A stretch of 64,000 nucleotides of DNA from Pseudomonas sp. ACM7 (GCF_004136015.1 NZ_CP024866.1:1236807-1300806); one strand, 5' to 3'; positions 34,703 to 43,968 are shown, counted from the stretch's first letter. Notes: generated from the letters alone by a model not told the origin. Made by a program: numbers and translations.

Positions 34703-35551
34703 CTAGAACGAAACGCCACCTTCACCAACCAGCTTCTCCAACGCCCATATAAGGACGAAGTCGATCAGCACGATCAGCACGGCAAACGAAAATACGGTTG
34801 GGTCGAGCGATGACACGGTGCGGCTGTACATCCAGATCGGCACGGTCATGACGTCGATGGTGTAAAGGAAGTAGGTCACGGTGAATTCGTTGAACGAGAC
34901 GATGAACGCCAGCAGCATCCCCGCCAGAATCCCCGACTTCATCAGCGGCACCACCACATCGATAATCGCCCGGGTCGGTGAAGCGCCAAGCATCTGCGCG
35001 GCTTCTTCGACTTCGCTGCCAATGGAGAGCATCGCGGCGGTGCAGTTTTTCACCACGAACGGCAGCGCCAGGATCACGTGGGCAATCACCAGCCGCGAGG
35101 TGGTCATCTGGAACGGCAGGCTGTCGAACACCAGCAGCAACGCCAGGCCCAACACCACCATCGGAAACACCAGCGGCAGCGACATCAATTGCAGCGCCAC
35201 GGCTTTGCCGCGGAACTCGCAACGGGTCAGGGCATAAGCGGCCGGCACCGCAATGATCGTTGCAAACACCATGGTCAGGCACGCCACCATCAGGCTGGTG
35301 GTCATGGCCTTGCCGAGGCTCAGCACATCGCTGGCATCCGGCGACACGAAGGTGTGCCAGGCAGCCTTGTACCATTGCAGGCTGTAGCTGCTCGGCGGGA
35401 AGTCGAGGTTCGACGCACCGCTGAACGACATCACGATCATGGTCAGGATCGGCAACACCGCCAGCAGCAGGATGAAGCCCGACAGGATGCCGGCAAACTT
35501 GCCGGTCTCGCCGGGCAGCAGCCCATAACGTTTCTTGATCAGAGTGCTCAT
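34703..35551 (-). CDS. ABC transporter permease (PotC-like)
   Basis: 282 residues with six membrane helices; the cytoplasmic coupling (EAA) loop reads EEAAQMLGASPTRAIIDVVVPLM (about residues 175-197). It forms half of the inner-membrane channel. Its start overlaps the stop of the partner permease by four bases (ATGA). PotC-like family, usually for polyamines, putrescine or related cations and amines; the substrate cannot be read from this subunit. Confidence 0.92.
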   Translation of the reverse strand: MSTLIKKRYGLLPGETGKFAGILSGFILLLAVLPILTMIVMSFSGASNLDFPPSSYSLQWYKAAWHTFVSPDASDVLSLGKAMTTSLMVACLTMVFATIIAVPAAYALTRCEFRGKAVALQLMSLPLVFPMVVLGLALLLVFDSLPFQMTTSRLVIAHVILALPFVVKNCTAAMLSIGSEVEEAAQMLGASPTRAIIDVVVPLMKSGILAGMLLAFIVSFNEFTVTYFLYTIDVMTVPIWMYSRTVSSLDPTVFSFAVLIVLIDFVLIWALEKLVGEGGVSF

Positions 35552-36456
35552 TGGGAAGCCTCCAGCATGCGCCGACGACGGCCAGTGATGTATTCGGACA
35601 AGGTCATGATTGCGAGCGTGGTGACAATCAGCACCACACCGGCAGCGGAGGCGGCGGGCCAGTTCATCAGCGGGGCGATCTGGTCATGCACCATCACCGC
35701 CAGCATCGGCACGCGTCGGCCACCGAGCAGCAATGGCACCACGAAGCTGCTGGCGTTGTAGGCGAATACCAACGTCGCGCCAGTGATGATCCCCGGCATG
35801 CTCATCGGCAACACCACCTGACGGAACACCTGAAAACGGCTGGCACCCAGGGTTGCAGCGGCTTCTTCATAAGTACGGGCGACGCCGCGCATGGCGCTGG
35901 CAATCGGCAGCACGGCCAACGGGAACGCGGTTTGCACCAGGCCCATCAGTACGCCGTTCTGGTTGTAGAGCAGCATGATCGGACGCTTGATCAGGCCCAG
36001 GCCCATCAGCGCCTGGTTGAGCATCCCGCCCGGGCCCAGAATCACCAGCCAGCCGTAGCTTTGCAGCAGCAGGTTGACCAGCAATGGCAGCAGCACCGCG
36101 GCGAGGAAGATCCGTCGCACAAACGGTGAGGTCAGCCGCGACATGGTGTAGGCCACCGGGATCGCCAATACGACCGCAATCACTGCGCTGATCAGGGCCA
36201 GACGCAGGGTCAGCAGCAAGGATTTGAGGTAATACGGTTCCAGCAGTTGGGCGTAACTGGCCAGGCTGAACCCGGTCCATTCCGCGCCTTTGGTGCCCAC
36301 GCTCATGCGCAGAACCAGAAGGCTGGCGGCGATCAATACGCCCAGAAACAGCATCGACGGCGAGAGGAAAAACCAGGCACGCGTCGTCGGCGAAACACCC
36401 CGATTGGTGCGCACTGGAGCGACGGCGACCGGATGAGTCAGAGGTTGGTGTTCCAT
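35548..36456 (-). CDS. ABC transporter permease (PotB-like)
   Basis: 302 residues, six membrane helices after a roughly 30-residue cytoplasmic start. Coupling loop YEEAAATLGASRFQVFRQVVLP (about residues 200-221). It pairs with the PotC-like protein encoded next, with ATGA overlap. The gap to the upstream binding-protein gene is 142 bases and holds a family II REP hairpin, which could lower expression of downstream genes relative to the binding protein. Confidence 0.92.
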   Translation of the reverse strand: MEHQPLTHPVAVAPVRTNRGVSPTTRAWFFLSPSMLFLGVLIAASLLVLRMSVGTKGAEWTGFSLASYAQLLEPYYLKSLLLTLRLALISAVIAVVLAIPVAYTMSRLTSPFVRRIFLAAVLLPLLVNLLLQSYGWLVILGPGGMLNQALMGLGLIKRPIMLLYNQNGVLMGLVQTAFPLAVLPIASAMRGVARTYEEAAATLGASRFQVFRQVVLPMSMPGIITGATLVFAYNASSFVVPLLLGGRRVPMLAVMVHDQIAPLMNWPAASAAGVVLIVTTLAIMTLSEYITGRRRRMLEASQ

Positions 36457-36504
36457 AGCAAGGGTCTCGTCAATGGCAGATCAGGAATATCTCGCGCCCG
36501 GCCC

Positions 36505-36596
36505 TGTAGGAGCTGCCGAAGGCTGCGATCTTTTGATCTTTTTCAGAGCCACCGAAGAGCAGGATCAAAAGATCGCAGCCTTCGGCAGCTCCTACG
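36505..36596. repeat. REP hairpin, family II, between binding protein and permease genes
   Basis: TGTAGGAGCTGCCGAAGGCT... with an inverted copy ending AGCTCCTACG. A hairpin here, after the binding-protein gene, is a classic place for 3' mRNA protection. Confidence 0.85.
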
Positions 36597-36598
36597 GA

Positions 36599-37702
36599 TC
36601 AGGAAGAAAAGATTTCCGTGTAACGACGAATCCATTGGTCATGCACGGTGGCCAGGAAGGCGTTGTCGTGCATGATCGCCTTCTCGGTAATCTGCTCTGG
36701 CGTGAGGATGAACGGGCTCTTGCGCGCTTCGGCGGAGATGATCGCCTTGGCGTTGACCGGGCCGTTGTAGATGTCTTCAGCCATCTTGCCCTGCACCAAC
36801 GGGTCCAGAGAGTGGTTGATGAAGGCGTACGCCATGTCGGTGTCGCCCGGACGGTTCTTCGGCATCACCGATTGCATCAAGTCGGTGTAGAAACCTTCCT
36901 TCATGCCAAAGGTTGCACTCAGACCGTAGGCCGGATCGCGGATCTGTTTCGGGAAGAATGCCGGCGCGTACAGGCCGCCCATGTCCAGGGAACCGGTGCG
37001 GAACAGCTCGGCGATCTGGTTCGGGTTTTCACCCAGGGTTACCACGCGATCTTTCAGCTCGGCGAGTTTCTTGAAGCCCGGCTCAATGTTGTGTTCGTCA
37101 CCACCGGCCAGTTTGGCGGCGATGATGATCAGGTCCATGGCCTCGGTCCAGTTTGGCGGCGGCAGGAAGATGTTCGGTGCCAAGTCCGCGTCCCACAGGG
37201 CGGCGTAGCTGTCCGGCGCTTCTTTCTGAGTGCGCGTGCTGTAGACCAGGCTGTTGCACCAGAGCAGGTAACCGATACCGTGGCCATTGGCGCCGGTGCG
37301 GTATTTTTCCGGTACATCGACCAGGTTCGGGATGCGGTTGAGATCGGGTTTTTCCAGCAGGTTGGCCGCGGCCAGACCTTCGGCGCCGACGCCTGCCAGG
37401 GTGATGATGTCGTACTGCGGACGATCACCGCCGGCCTTGAGTTTGGCGACCATTTCCGAGGTACTGCCGGTGCGGTCAGCGATGACCTTGCAGCCGTACT
37501 TGTCTTCGAAGGTCGCGGCGATGTTGCGCAGGGCTGCCAAGCCGGTGTCATCGGACCAGGTCAGCAAACGCAGGGTCTTGCCCGCAAAGCGTGTGTCGCT
37601 GGCGTTAGCCTTGATGAACGGCATGCTCATGGCGGCCGCTGCCACCGAGGCTACGCCCACGGTTTTGATGAATTGACGTCTGTTCAGATCATGCTCGCCC
37701 AT
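36599..37702 (-). CDS. ABC transporter substrate-binding protein (PotD-like, Tat-exported)
   Basis: 367 residues from ATG 37702 (GGGAG 6 bases upstream). The N-terminus has a twin-arginine signal, NRRQFIKTVGVASVAAAAMSMP, with a likely cut after ANA (near residue 32), so the protein is folded before export. The remainder is a two-lobe binding protein of the spermidine/putrescine type: LRLLTWSDDTG, YGCKVIADRTGSTSEMVAKL, YDIITLAG, and a hinge around GIGYLLWCNSLVYS. It delivers ligand to the permeases encoded downstream. The neighbouring decarboxylase and aldehyde dehydrogenase suggest a guanidino or amine-type ligand (inference). Confidence 0.88.
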   Translation of the reverse strand: MGEHDLNRRQFIKTVGVASVAAAAMSMPFIKANASDTRFAGKTLRLLTWSDDTGLAALRNIAATFEDKYGCKVIADRTGSTSEMVAKLKAGGDRPQYDIITLAGVGAEGLAAANLLEKPDLNRIPNLVDVPEKYRTGANGHGIGYLLWCNSLVYSTRTQKEAPDSYAALWDADLAPNIFLPPPNWTEAMDLIIIAAKLAGGDEHNIEPGFKKLAELKDRVVTLGENPNQIAELFRTGSLDMGGLYAPAFFPKQIRDPAYGLSATFGMKEGFYTDLMQSVMPKNRPGDTDMAYAFINHSLDPLVQGKMAEDIYNGPVNAKAIISAEARKSPFILTPEQITEKAIMHDNAFLATVHDQWIRRYTEIFSS

Positions 37703-37875
37703 TACGGACTCCCTTTGTTTTTGTAGGTATGAGGCTGGTCGCAACCGTTGCATCTGCGCCGCCAGATCTGCTCCAAGCCCCCGTATTCACGGGGTTTGCG
37801 CTGAGCCGACGGGTTCATCCTGAGGTCGTGCAAAAAACCTGACTATCGATAAAAACTCATTGAAGCCATGACGCC

Positions 37876-37904
37876 AGCGCATGCCTCATCACGAGGCATG
37901 CGCT
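37876..37904. other. Intergenic hairpin between the aldehyde dehydrogenase and transporter genes
   Basis: AGCGCATGCCTC and GAGGCATGCGCT form a perfect 12-bp stem with a 5-base loop, 17 bases past the dehydrogenase stop. No T-run, so mRNA processing or partial termination is possible. Confidence 0.6.
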
Positions 37905-37920
37905 GACCCTTTTCGAGCCG

Positions 37921-39369
37921 TCAGACCGCTCGAATCACGTGTTTGATTTCCTGGAAAGCCTGCAAACCCCACGGCCCCAATTCGCGGCCGATGCTGCTCT
38001 GTTTGTAGCCACCCCAAGCGGTCTGCGGGAAGATCACTTGCGGCGCGTTGATCCACACAAGCCCCGCCTGCAAAGCGTTGGCGACCCGATCTGCCGCTTC
38101 GGCGTCGCGGGTGACCACGCTGGCCACCAGACCGAACTGGCTGTCATTGGCCAAGGCAATCGCCTCGGCCTCGGTGGCAAAACTGCGTACGCAGATCACC
38201 GGACCGAAAATCTCTTCACACCACAGCGCACTGTCGAGGGGCACTTCGGTGAAAATCGTCGGCTGCAAAAAATAACCGCGCGACAAGTCCGCCGGGCGAT
38301 TGCCGCCGCAAACCAGCTTGGCGCCAGCACTCAAACCACGATCAATGTGGCCCAGCACGCGCTGGTATTGCGCCTGATTGACCAGCGCGCCCATTTCCAC
38401 GTTCGGGTCGAACGGGTCGGCCACGCGAATGGCTTCGGCGCGGGCCTTCAAACGGATGAGGAATTCGTCGGCCAGTTCATCGGCGATCAGCACGCGACTG
38501 GTGGCCGAACACATCTGCCCGGCATTGAAGAAACCGCCACCACAGGCCACTTCGACGGCCAGTTCGAGGTCGGCGTCTTTGAGCACCAGCAGCGAGGATT
38601 TGCCGCCAAGTTCCAGGCTCACGCCCTTCACGGTTTCTGCGGCGCGTTGCATGACCTGCACGCCGACGGCGTTGCTGCCGGTGAAGGAGATTTTGGCGAT
38701 GCGCGGATCAGCGGACAACGGCGCGCCGACCGCCAGGCCGGTACCGCAGACCAGGTTGAACACACCCTTGGGCAGACCGGCCTCGGCGATGATCGTCGCC
38801 AATTCCAGTTCTGGCAGCGGTGTCACTTCGGACGGCTTAAGCACCACGCAGCAACCGGCGGCCAAGGCCGGGGCGAGTTTCCAGGCGGTGGTAACCATCG
38901 GAAAATTCCACGGCACGATCAGGCCGACCACACCGCAGGGTTCGCGGCGCACACGAGCGCTGAAGTCATCGGTTGGCAGCTCCACATTGCTGTCTTGCTT
39001 GGCATCGAGACCTTCGGCTAAACCTGCGTAGTACTCGAAGGTGGCGATCACGTCGTCGACATCGATGGCGGCTTCAAACAGCGGCTTGCCGTTGTTGCTC
39101 GACTGCAAATGCATCAACTGTTCGCGACCGGCCTGCACGCCCGCAGCAATTTTGCGCAGGATCGCACCGCGCTCGGCGCCGGTGGTTTTCGACCATTCCT
39201 TGAAGGCATTGGATGCGGCAGTGACGGCTTGATCGACTGCATGTTCATCGCCACCGTTCACGGTGGTCAACAGGGCTTCGGTCGCCGGGTTGATCACGCG
39301 CAGGTGTTCGTTGCCGGCGGACCATTGGCCGTCGATGAACAGGCCGTCGAGTGTCGTAGGGAAACTCAT
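37921..39369 (-). CDS. NAD(P)-dependent aldehyde dehydrogenase
   Basis: 482 residues from ATG 39369. Complete family motifs: VPWNFPMVTTAWK, the NAD loop FTGSNAVG, catalytic Glu in LELGGKSS (about residue 252) and catalytic Cys in NAGQMCSA (about residue 286), ending EEIFGPV and NAPQVIFPQTAWGGYKQS. The Asn-Ala-Pro segment resembles betaine-aldehyde and guanidinobutyraldehyde dehydrogenases. It oxidises an aldehyde to an acid in the cytosol. Start overlaps the decarboxylase stop (ATGA), so the decarboxylase product is very likely its substrate, that is 4-guanidinobutyraldehyde if the AruI call is right. Confidence 0.9.
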   Translation of the reverse strand: MSFPTTLDGLFIDGQWSAGNEHLRVINPATEALLTTVNGGDEHAVDQAVTAASNAFKEWSKTTGAERGAILRKIAAGVQAGREQLMHLQSSNNGKPLFEAAIDVDDVIATFEYYAGLAEGLDAKQDSNVELPTDDFSARVRREPCGVVGLIVPWNFPMVTTAWKLAPALAAGCCVVLKPSEVTPLPELELATIIAEAGLPKGVFNLVCGTGLAVGAPLSADPRIAKISFTGSNAVGVQVMQRAAETVKGVSLELGGKSSLLVLKDADLELAVEVACGGGFFNAGQMCSATSRVLIADELADEFLIRLKARAEAIRVADPFDPNVEMGALVNQAQYQRVLGHIDRGLSAGAKLVCGGNRPADLSRGYFLQPTIFTEVPLDSALWCEEIFGPVICVRSFATEAEAIALANDSQFGLVASVVTRDAEAADRVANALQAGLVWINAPQVIFPQTAWGGYKQSSIGRELGPWGLQAFQEIKHVIRAV

Positions 39370-41003
39370 TTCGACACCGCCTTCATCCACACAGTCTGAT
39401 CGATTTCAATCAGGGTCGGTCCCTGGCGATCGGCAGCGGCGCGCAGAGCGCTGCGCAGTTGCTCGACACCGCAGACGGCTTCGGCTGCACAGCCCAGCGC
39501 CTTGGCCACACCAATGAAGTCCGGGGTGTAGATGTCGACGCCAACCGGCTCGATGGCGCGGTTGACCATGTATTTCTTGATCTCTTCGTAGCCCTGGTTA
39601 TTCCACAGCAGGACGATCACCGGGGTGCGCGCTTCAACGGCGCTGGCCAGTTCCGGCAAGGTAAATTGCAGGCCGCCGTCGCCGATCAGGCACACCACTG
39701 GAGGACGCGCGCCGTTTTCAACGCTGCCGCCGAGCCAGGCGCCAATCGCTGCCGGCAAGGCGTAACCGAGGGTGCCGTAACCGGTGGACGAGTTGAACCA
39801 GCGACGCGGGCGTTCCGGGTTGAACGTCAGGTTGCCGGTGTACACCGGTTGGGTCGAATCGCCGACGAAGACTGCGCTTGGCAGTTCGTGCAAGACGGTT
39901 TCCAGGAAGCGGGTCTGGGCCAGGGTCGGAGCATCCCAGGTGGCAGCCAGTTCGTCGCGCAAGCGTGCGGCACGGACCTGGCCCCAATCGTTACGGCGCT
40001 CGGCCAACGACTTGTGGGACAGCGCGCTCAGCAAGGACTGGGCAGCGTTACGGGAGTCGGATACCAGCGCCACTTGCGGCGGATAGTTGCGCACGGTCTG
40101 GTCCGGATCGATGTCTACGCGCAGCAGTGCGCCGGGAATTTCGAACCCACCGGCGAAGGTCACGTCGTAGTCGGTCTCGGCCAGTTCGGTGCCGATCGCC
40201 AACACCACGTCAGCTTCAGCCACCAAAGCGCGAGTCGCGACCAGGCTTTGGGTTGAGCCGATCAGCAACGGATGGTTGGATTCGAGCATGCCTTTGGCAT
40301 TGATGGTCAGGGCTACCGGGGCGTCCAGCAGTTCGGCCAGTTCAGTCAACTCGGCCGCGGCATCGATGGCGCCGCCACCGGCGAGAATCAGTGGGCGCTT
40401 GGCACCGGCCAGCAGCGCGGTCATGCGGCTGATTGCGCTCGGCGAGGCACCGGCGCGGTCGATGTTCACCGGTACGCTGGCGAGCAGGTCATCGGCCTCT
40501 TCTACCAGCACGTCCAACGGAATTTCGATATGCACAGGGCGCGGACGGCCGGCCTGGAACAGTGCAAAGGCACGCGCCAGGACGCCCGGCAATTCAGCCG
40601 CCGACATCAAGGTGTGGGAGAACGCCGCCACGCCACCGACCAATGCGCTCTGGTTTGGCAGCTCGTGCAGCTTGCCGCGACCGCCGCCCAACTGGCTGCG
40701 CGATTGCACGCTGGAGATCACCAGCATCGGGATCGAGTCGGCGTAGGCCTGGCCCATGGCAGTGGTGATGTTGGTCATGCCTGGGCCGGTGATGATGAAG
40801 CACACACCCGGTTTGCCGCTGGTGCGAGCGTAACCGTCGGCCATGAAACCGGCGCCCTGTTCGTGGCGCGGAGTGACGTGGTTGATGCTCGAACGGGCCA
40901 GCCCGCGGTACAGCTCCACGGTGTGAACCCCGGGAATGCCGAACACCTGCTCAACCCCGTAATCTTCGAGTAACTTGACCAATACTTCGCCGCACGTCGC
41001 CAT
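39366..41003 (-). CDS. Thiamine diphosphate-dependent 2-oxo acid decarboxylase, AruI-like (5-guanidino-2-oxopentanoate decarboxylase)
   Basis: 545 residues from ATG 41003 (AAGG 8 bases upstream); the frame extends further without a ribosome site. Acetolactate synthase-like fold: the cofactor-activating Glu in TPRHEQGAGFMADGYAR (about residue 49), central domain, and the diphosphate/Mg motif GDGGLQF...NN near residues 425-452. The opening VFGIPGVHTVELYRG is shared with AruI of the arginine transaminase pathway, which turns 2-ketoarginine into 4-guanidinobutyraldehyde. No transaminase (AruH) is adjacent. A divergent LysR gene is 159 bases upstream. Other branched oxo-acid decarboxylases cannot be excluded. 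Confidence 0.7.
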   Translation of the reverse strand: MATCGEVLVKLLEDYGVEQVFGIPGVHTVELYRGLARSSINHVTPRHEQGAGFMADGYARTSGKPGVCFIITGPGMTNITTAMGQAYADSIPMLVISSVQSRSQLGGGRGKLHELPNQSALVGGVAAFSHTLMSAAELPGVLARAFALFQAGRPRPVHIEIPLDVLVEEADDLLASVPVNIDRAGASPSAISRMTALLAGAKRPLILAGGGAIDAAAELTELAELLDAPVALTINAKGMLESNHPLLIGSTQSLVATRALVAEADVVLAIGTELAETDYDVTFAGGFEIPGALLRVDIDPDQTVRNYPPQVALVSDSRNAAQSLLSALSHKSLAERRNDWGQVRAARLRDELAATWDAPTLAQTRFLETVLHELPSAVFVGDSTQPVYTGNLTFNPERPRRWFNSSTGYGTLGYALPAAIGAWLGGSVENGARPPVVCLIGDGGLQFTLPELASAVEARTPVIVLLWNNQGYEEIKKYMVNRAIEPVGVDIYTPDFIGVAKALGCAAEAVCGVEQLRSALRAAADRQGPTLIEIDQTVWMKAVSK

Positions 41004-41034
41004 GTCTTTGCCCTTCTTGTTCGTTTGAGACGCC

Positions 41035-41070
41035 GGACCTGCGCAGTGTTTATGATGAGTGGGCAGGTCC
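41035..41070. promoter_or_regulatory. Inverted repeat in the LysR/decarboxylase divergent region
   Basis: GGACCTG (41035-41041) and CAGGTCC (41064-41070) flank 22 bases. A possible LysR-type binding site; weak evidence. Confidence 0.3.
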
Positions 41071-41162
41071 AGGGATGACCTCATTGGAACGGGCGACACG
41101 TAGCCGCAACAATGGATAAAAAGTCATACTAGCCATGTCCTCACGTCATACCTTGGATCCCA

Positions 41163-42044
41163 ATGAAACGATTGCCTCCCCTGCCGGCGCTGCACACTTT
41201 TCTGATTACCGCGCAGTGCTGCAACTTCACCCGTGCTGCTGAACAGCTGTACATCACCCAAGGTGCGGTGAGTCGGCAGATCGCCGGGCTGGAAGAACAT
41301 CTGGGTTATGAACTGTTCATTCGCCAGGCCCGGGGCCTTGACCTGACTGCCGAAGGACGGGAATGGCTGCCACGGGTCCAGCAGATTTTCGGCTTGATCG
41401 ACGAGGCGGTGGAGCAGATCGGCGAGAAGCGCGAAACCCTGCAACTCAAGGCCCCGACGTGCGTCATGCGCTGGCTGTTGCCACGGTTGTTGCAGTGGCA
41501 ACGGGAGCGCCCGGATGTGCCGGTGGAATTGACCACCACGGTCAAACACGGCGTGGATTTTCATCGCGAGCAGTTCGATGCCGCGGTGATGTACGGCGCA
41601 CCGCCGGACAGCTCATTGGTGTCTCAACATTTGTTTGATGAACAGCTGACGCCGGTCTGTTCCAAGCCGTTGCTCGAAGGTCCGGTGCCGCTGCTGGCGC
41701 CGGAGGATCTGGAGCAGCACATGCTGCTGCACCCGACCCGGGATGAACGAGACTGGAAGGCCTGGCTGGCCACCGCCGATATTCGCTTGAGCAATGTCGC
41801 CAAGGGTCAACATTTCGAAACGCTGGACCTGGCGATGTCGATGGCATCCCAAGGGACAGGCGTGGCGATCGGGGATTGGTCGCTGATTGGCGACGATTTG
41901 AGTGCGGGGCGGCTGGTCATGCCGTTTGAATTGAAGGTGAAGACCGGGTTGGCGTATTACCTGGTTTTCCCCGAGAAACCCGGACCTTCGCCGAAGTTGC
42001 GCGAGTTGATGGGGTGGTTGGTGGAGCAGGCTCAGGCGCGGTGA
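41163..42044 (+). CDS. LysR family regulator (GcvA-like)
   Basis: 293 residues. The N-terminal winged helix-turn-helix (residues 1-62) reads LHTFLITAQCCNFTRAAEQLYITQGAVSRQIAGLEEHLG. The rest is the periplasmic-binding-like effector domain with KAPTCVMRWLLPRL and a GVAIGDWSLI segment. Opening with LPALHTF and the domain style fit the GcvA subgroup, often regulating amino acid catabolism. It is divergent from the decarboxylase/aldehyde dehydrogenase/transporter cluster and is its likely regulator. Confidence 0.9.
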   Translation: MKRLPPLPALHTFLITAQCCNFTRAAEQLYITQGAVSRQIAGLEEHLGYELFIRQARGLDLTAEGREWLPRVQQIFGLIDEAVEQIGEKRETLQLKAPTCVMRWLLPRLLQWQRERPDVPVELTTTVKHGVDFHREQFDAAVMYGAPPDSSLVSQHLFDEQLTPVCSKPLLEGPVPLLAPEDLEQHMLLHPTRDERDWKAWLATADIRLSNVAKGQHFETLDLAMSMASQGTGVAIGDWSLIGDDLSAGRLVMPFELKVKTGLAYYLVFPEKPGPSPKLRELMGWLVEQAQAR

Positions 42045-42052
42045 GTCGAAAC

Positions 42053-42189
42053 CCTGTAGCAGCTGGCGCAGCCTGCGTTCGGCTGCGAAGCAGTCGTAAA
42101 ACCATCCACCGCGGTGTGTCAGAAAAACTGTGGATACCGGGTTTACGACTGCTGCGCAGCCGAACGCAGGCTTCGCCAGCTGCTACAGG
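42053..42189. repeat. REP hairpin, family III (GTAGCAGCTGGCG...GCGTTCGGCTGCG)
   Basis: TGTAGCAGCTGGCGCAGCCT... and an inverted copy ending AGCTGCTACAGG, with a 40-base centre, in the gap after the LysR gene. Confidence 0.85.
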
Positions 42190-42207
42190 TTTGTGGTGTT
42201 ACGAGGA

Positions 42208-42822
42208 TCAGTACCCGACTGCAAACCTCTGCCGAGGATGCTTTGGCACTTCCACTTCATCCAGCATCGCAATCGCATAGTCAGCAAAAGCAATCCAGCT
42301 CCGCCCTTCGCTACTCACCAGCAAATCATCCTTGCCGATCCGAAACGTCCCCGTGCGCTCACCTTCGACAAACTCTGCCGACGGCGACACAAAGGTCCAG
42401 TCCAGCTCTTTTTCCTGCCGAAGGTTTTCCAGAAACAGCGCACCCGCGCTGGCCTCAGCCTTGTACGCCTGCGGAAAACCCTCGCTGTCGATGACGCGGG
42501 TTCCGTCCGGCAGCAACAGCGAACCGGCACCGCCCACCACCAACAGACGTTTTACGCCGGCCTTCTGCACCGGCTCGATGACGGCGCTGGCGGGAAGGGT
42601 CGCGAAGTGCGCAGCGCTGATCACTACGTCATGGCCCGCAACGGCCGCTTGCAAGGCTTCGGCGTCGAGCGCATCCACATTTTTGCTGACCACACCAGCA
42701 CGCTGGCCGATCTTCGACGTGTCGCGGGCGATGGCGGTGATGCTGTGACCACGACGCAGGGCTTCTTCCAGCAGTTGGCTACCGGCACGACCGGTGGCAC
42801 CAATGATTGCGATCTTGCTCAT
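42208..42822 (-). CDS. NAD(P)-binding protein, NmrA/YwnB-like atypical SDR
   Basis: 204 residues. Rossmann start KIAIIGATGRAGSQLLEEAL with a GxxGxxG nucleotide site, then DVVISAAHF and a LLVVGGAGSLL strand. The classic YxxxK catalytic pair is not seen in the usual place, which fits the atypical NmrA-like group (sensor or reductase of NAD(P)H). It lies 47 bases downstream of the MBL-fold gene on the same strand and is probably co-transcribed with it. Confidence 0.88.
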   Translation of the reverse strand: MSKIAIIGATGRAGSQLLEEALRRGHSITAIARDTSKIGQRAGVVSKNVDALDAEALQAAVAGHDVVISAAHFATLPASAVIEPVQKAGVKRLLVVGGAGSLLLPDGTRVIDSEGFPQAYKAEASAGALFLENLRQEKELDWTFVSPSAEFVEGERTGTFRIGKDDLLVSSEGRSWIAFADYAIAMLDEVEVPKHPRQRFAVGY

Positions 42823-42868
42823 GACGTTCTCCAGTTGGCTTAGGTGTACTTGATCGAGTTACGACGGG

Positions 42869-43750
42869 TTACCACTTCATCTCGCCCTTGGCGACTTTGG
42901 CGCTCAGTTCAAGCGAGCTTTCTTCACCCAGCTTCGGGTAGCGTTTTTTCATCGCTGCGATCAGCGCGGCAGCGTCCTTTGCCTTGGCGGTTTCCTCGTC
43001 GAACGCCTTGATGTAAACGGCGGTGAACTGCACGGCGGCCAGCGAACGGGCGCTCTCACCGAGGTAATGACCCGGCACGATGGTTTTCGGTTTCAGGGTT
43101 TCGATGGCGTGCAGCGTGGTCAACCAATCGGCGTGGGATTGCGGCGTCTGGGTGTCGGCCATCCACACGTGGATGTTTTCTGCGACGACGACGCCACCGA
43201 CCACAGCCTTGATCGACGGAATCCAGACAAAGGTGCGATCCGGCTGCTTGCCCTCAAGCCCCACTACCTGCAACTTCTGCCCTTCGAGCATCAGGCTGTC
43301 GCCTTTTAGTACATCCGGCACGATGGTTTTGGCAGGCACGTCGGCGCCCATTTTCGGCCCCCAGAACGCCAGTTTGCCGTCGACGGTTTTCTGGATGTGA
43401 TCCACGGTCGGCTGCGAGGCGAGCACTTTGGCGTTGGGGAATGCGGCGGTCAGGGTGTCGAGGCCGAAGTAGTAATCCGGGTCACCGTGGCTGATGTAGA
43501 TGGTGGTCAGTTGCTTGCCGCTGGCGCGGATCTTCTCGACCACTTGCTCGGCCTGGGATTTGCCAAATTGTGCATCCACCAAAATCGCGTCTTTCTCGCC
43601 GCTGACCAACACCGAGGTCACCGGGAAGATCGCCTTGTCGCCCGGGTTGTAGACGTCCAGGGTCAGGCTCGATGCAGCCGCTGCGTGGGCGGCGAAACCG
43701 AGGGTGGCGGTGGCCAGCAAAATACGTTTAAGCGAGGTGAAGCCGATCAT
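42869..43750 (-). CDS. Secreted MBL-fold protein with a degenerate metal motif
   Basis: 293 residues. An N-terminal signal peptide (KRILLATATLGFAAHAAA, cut near residue 25) sends it to the periplasm. The metallo-beta-lactamase fold is clear: SVLVSGEKDAILVDAQFG, TIYISHGDPDYYFGLDTL, and IVPGHYLGE. The usual HxHxDH metal motif is HGDPDY here, so only one His of the first site remains with two Asp. Either a distinct metal set or no hydrolysis is expected. Divergent from the LysR gene at 43969. Confidence 0.85.
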   Translation of the reverse strand: MIGFTSLKRILLATATLGFAAHAAAASSLTLDVYNPGDKAIFPVTSVLVSGEKDAILVDAQFGKSQAEQVVEKIRASGKQLTTIYISHGDPDYYFGLDTLTAAFPNAKVLASQPTVDHIQKTVDGKLAFWGPKMGADVPAKTIVPDVLKGDSLMLEGQKLQVVGLEGKQPDRTFVWIPSIKAVVGGVVVAENIHVWMADTQTPQSHADWLTTLHAIETLKPKTIVPGHYLGESARSLAAVQFTAVYIKAFDEETAKAKDAAALIAAMKKRYPKLGEESSLELSAKVAKGEMKW

Positions 43751-43790
43751 CTGTTGCTCCGTTGTCGATGGCCAGGGTTGGCCGATGGCT

Positions 43791-43893
43791 CTGTAGGAGC
43801 TGACGAGTGAAACGAGACTGCGATCTTGTGACTTTGCTTCTTAAAGGCAAGATCAAAAGATCGCAGCCTCGTTTCACTCATCAGCTCCTACAG
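43791..43893. repeat. REP hairpin, family II, GAGTGAAACGAG subtype
   Basis: CTGTAGGAGCTGACGAGTGA... and inverted ...TCACTCATCAGCTCCTACAG, in the MBL/LysR divergent gap; same subtype as 15371. Confidence 0.85.
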
Positions 43894-43968
43894 GGGACAG
43901 AGCTTAGTTGCATGACTCAGTACAAAAAATGCGATGCTGGGACATAGTTTGTTTCTGAAAGTGAGCAA

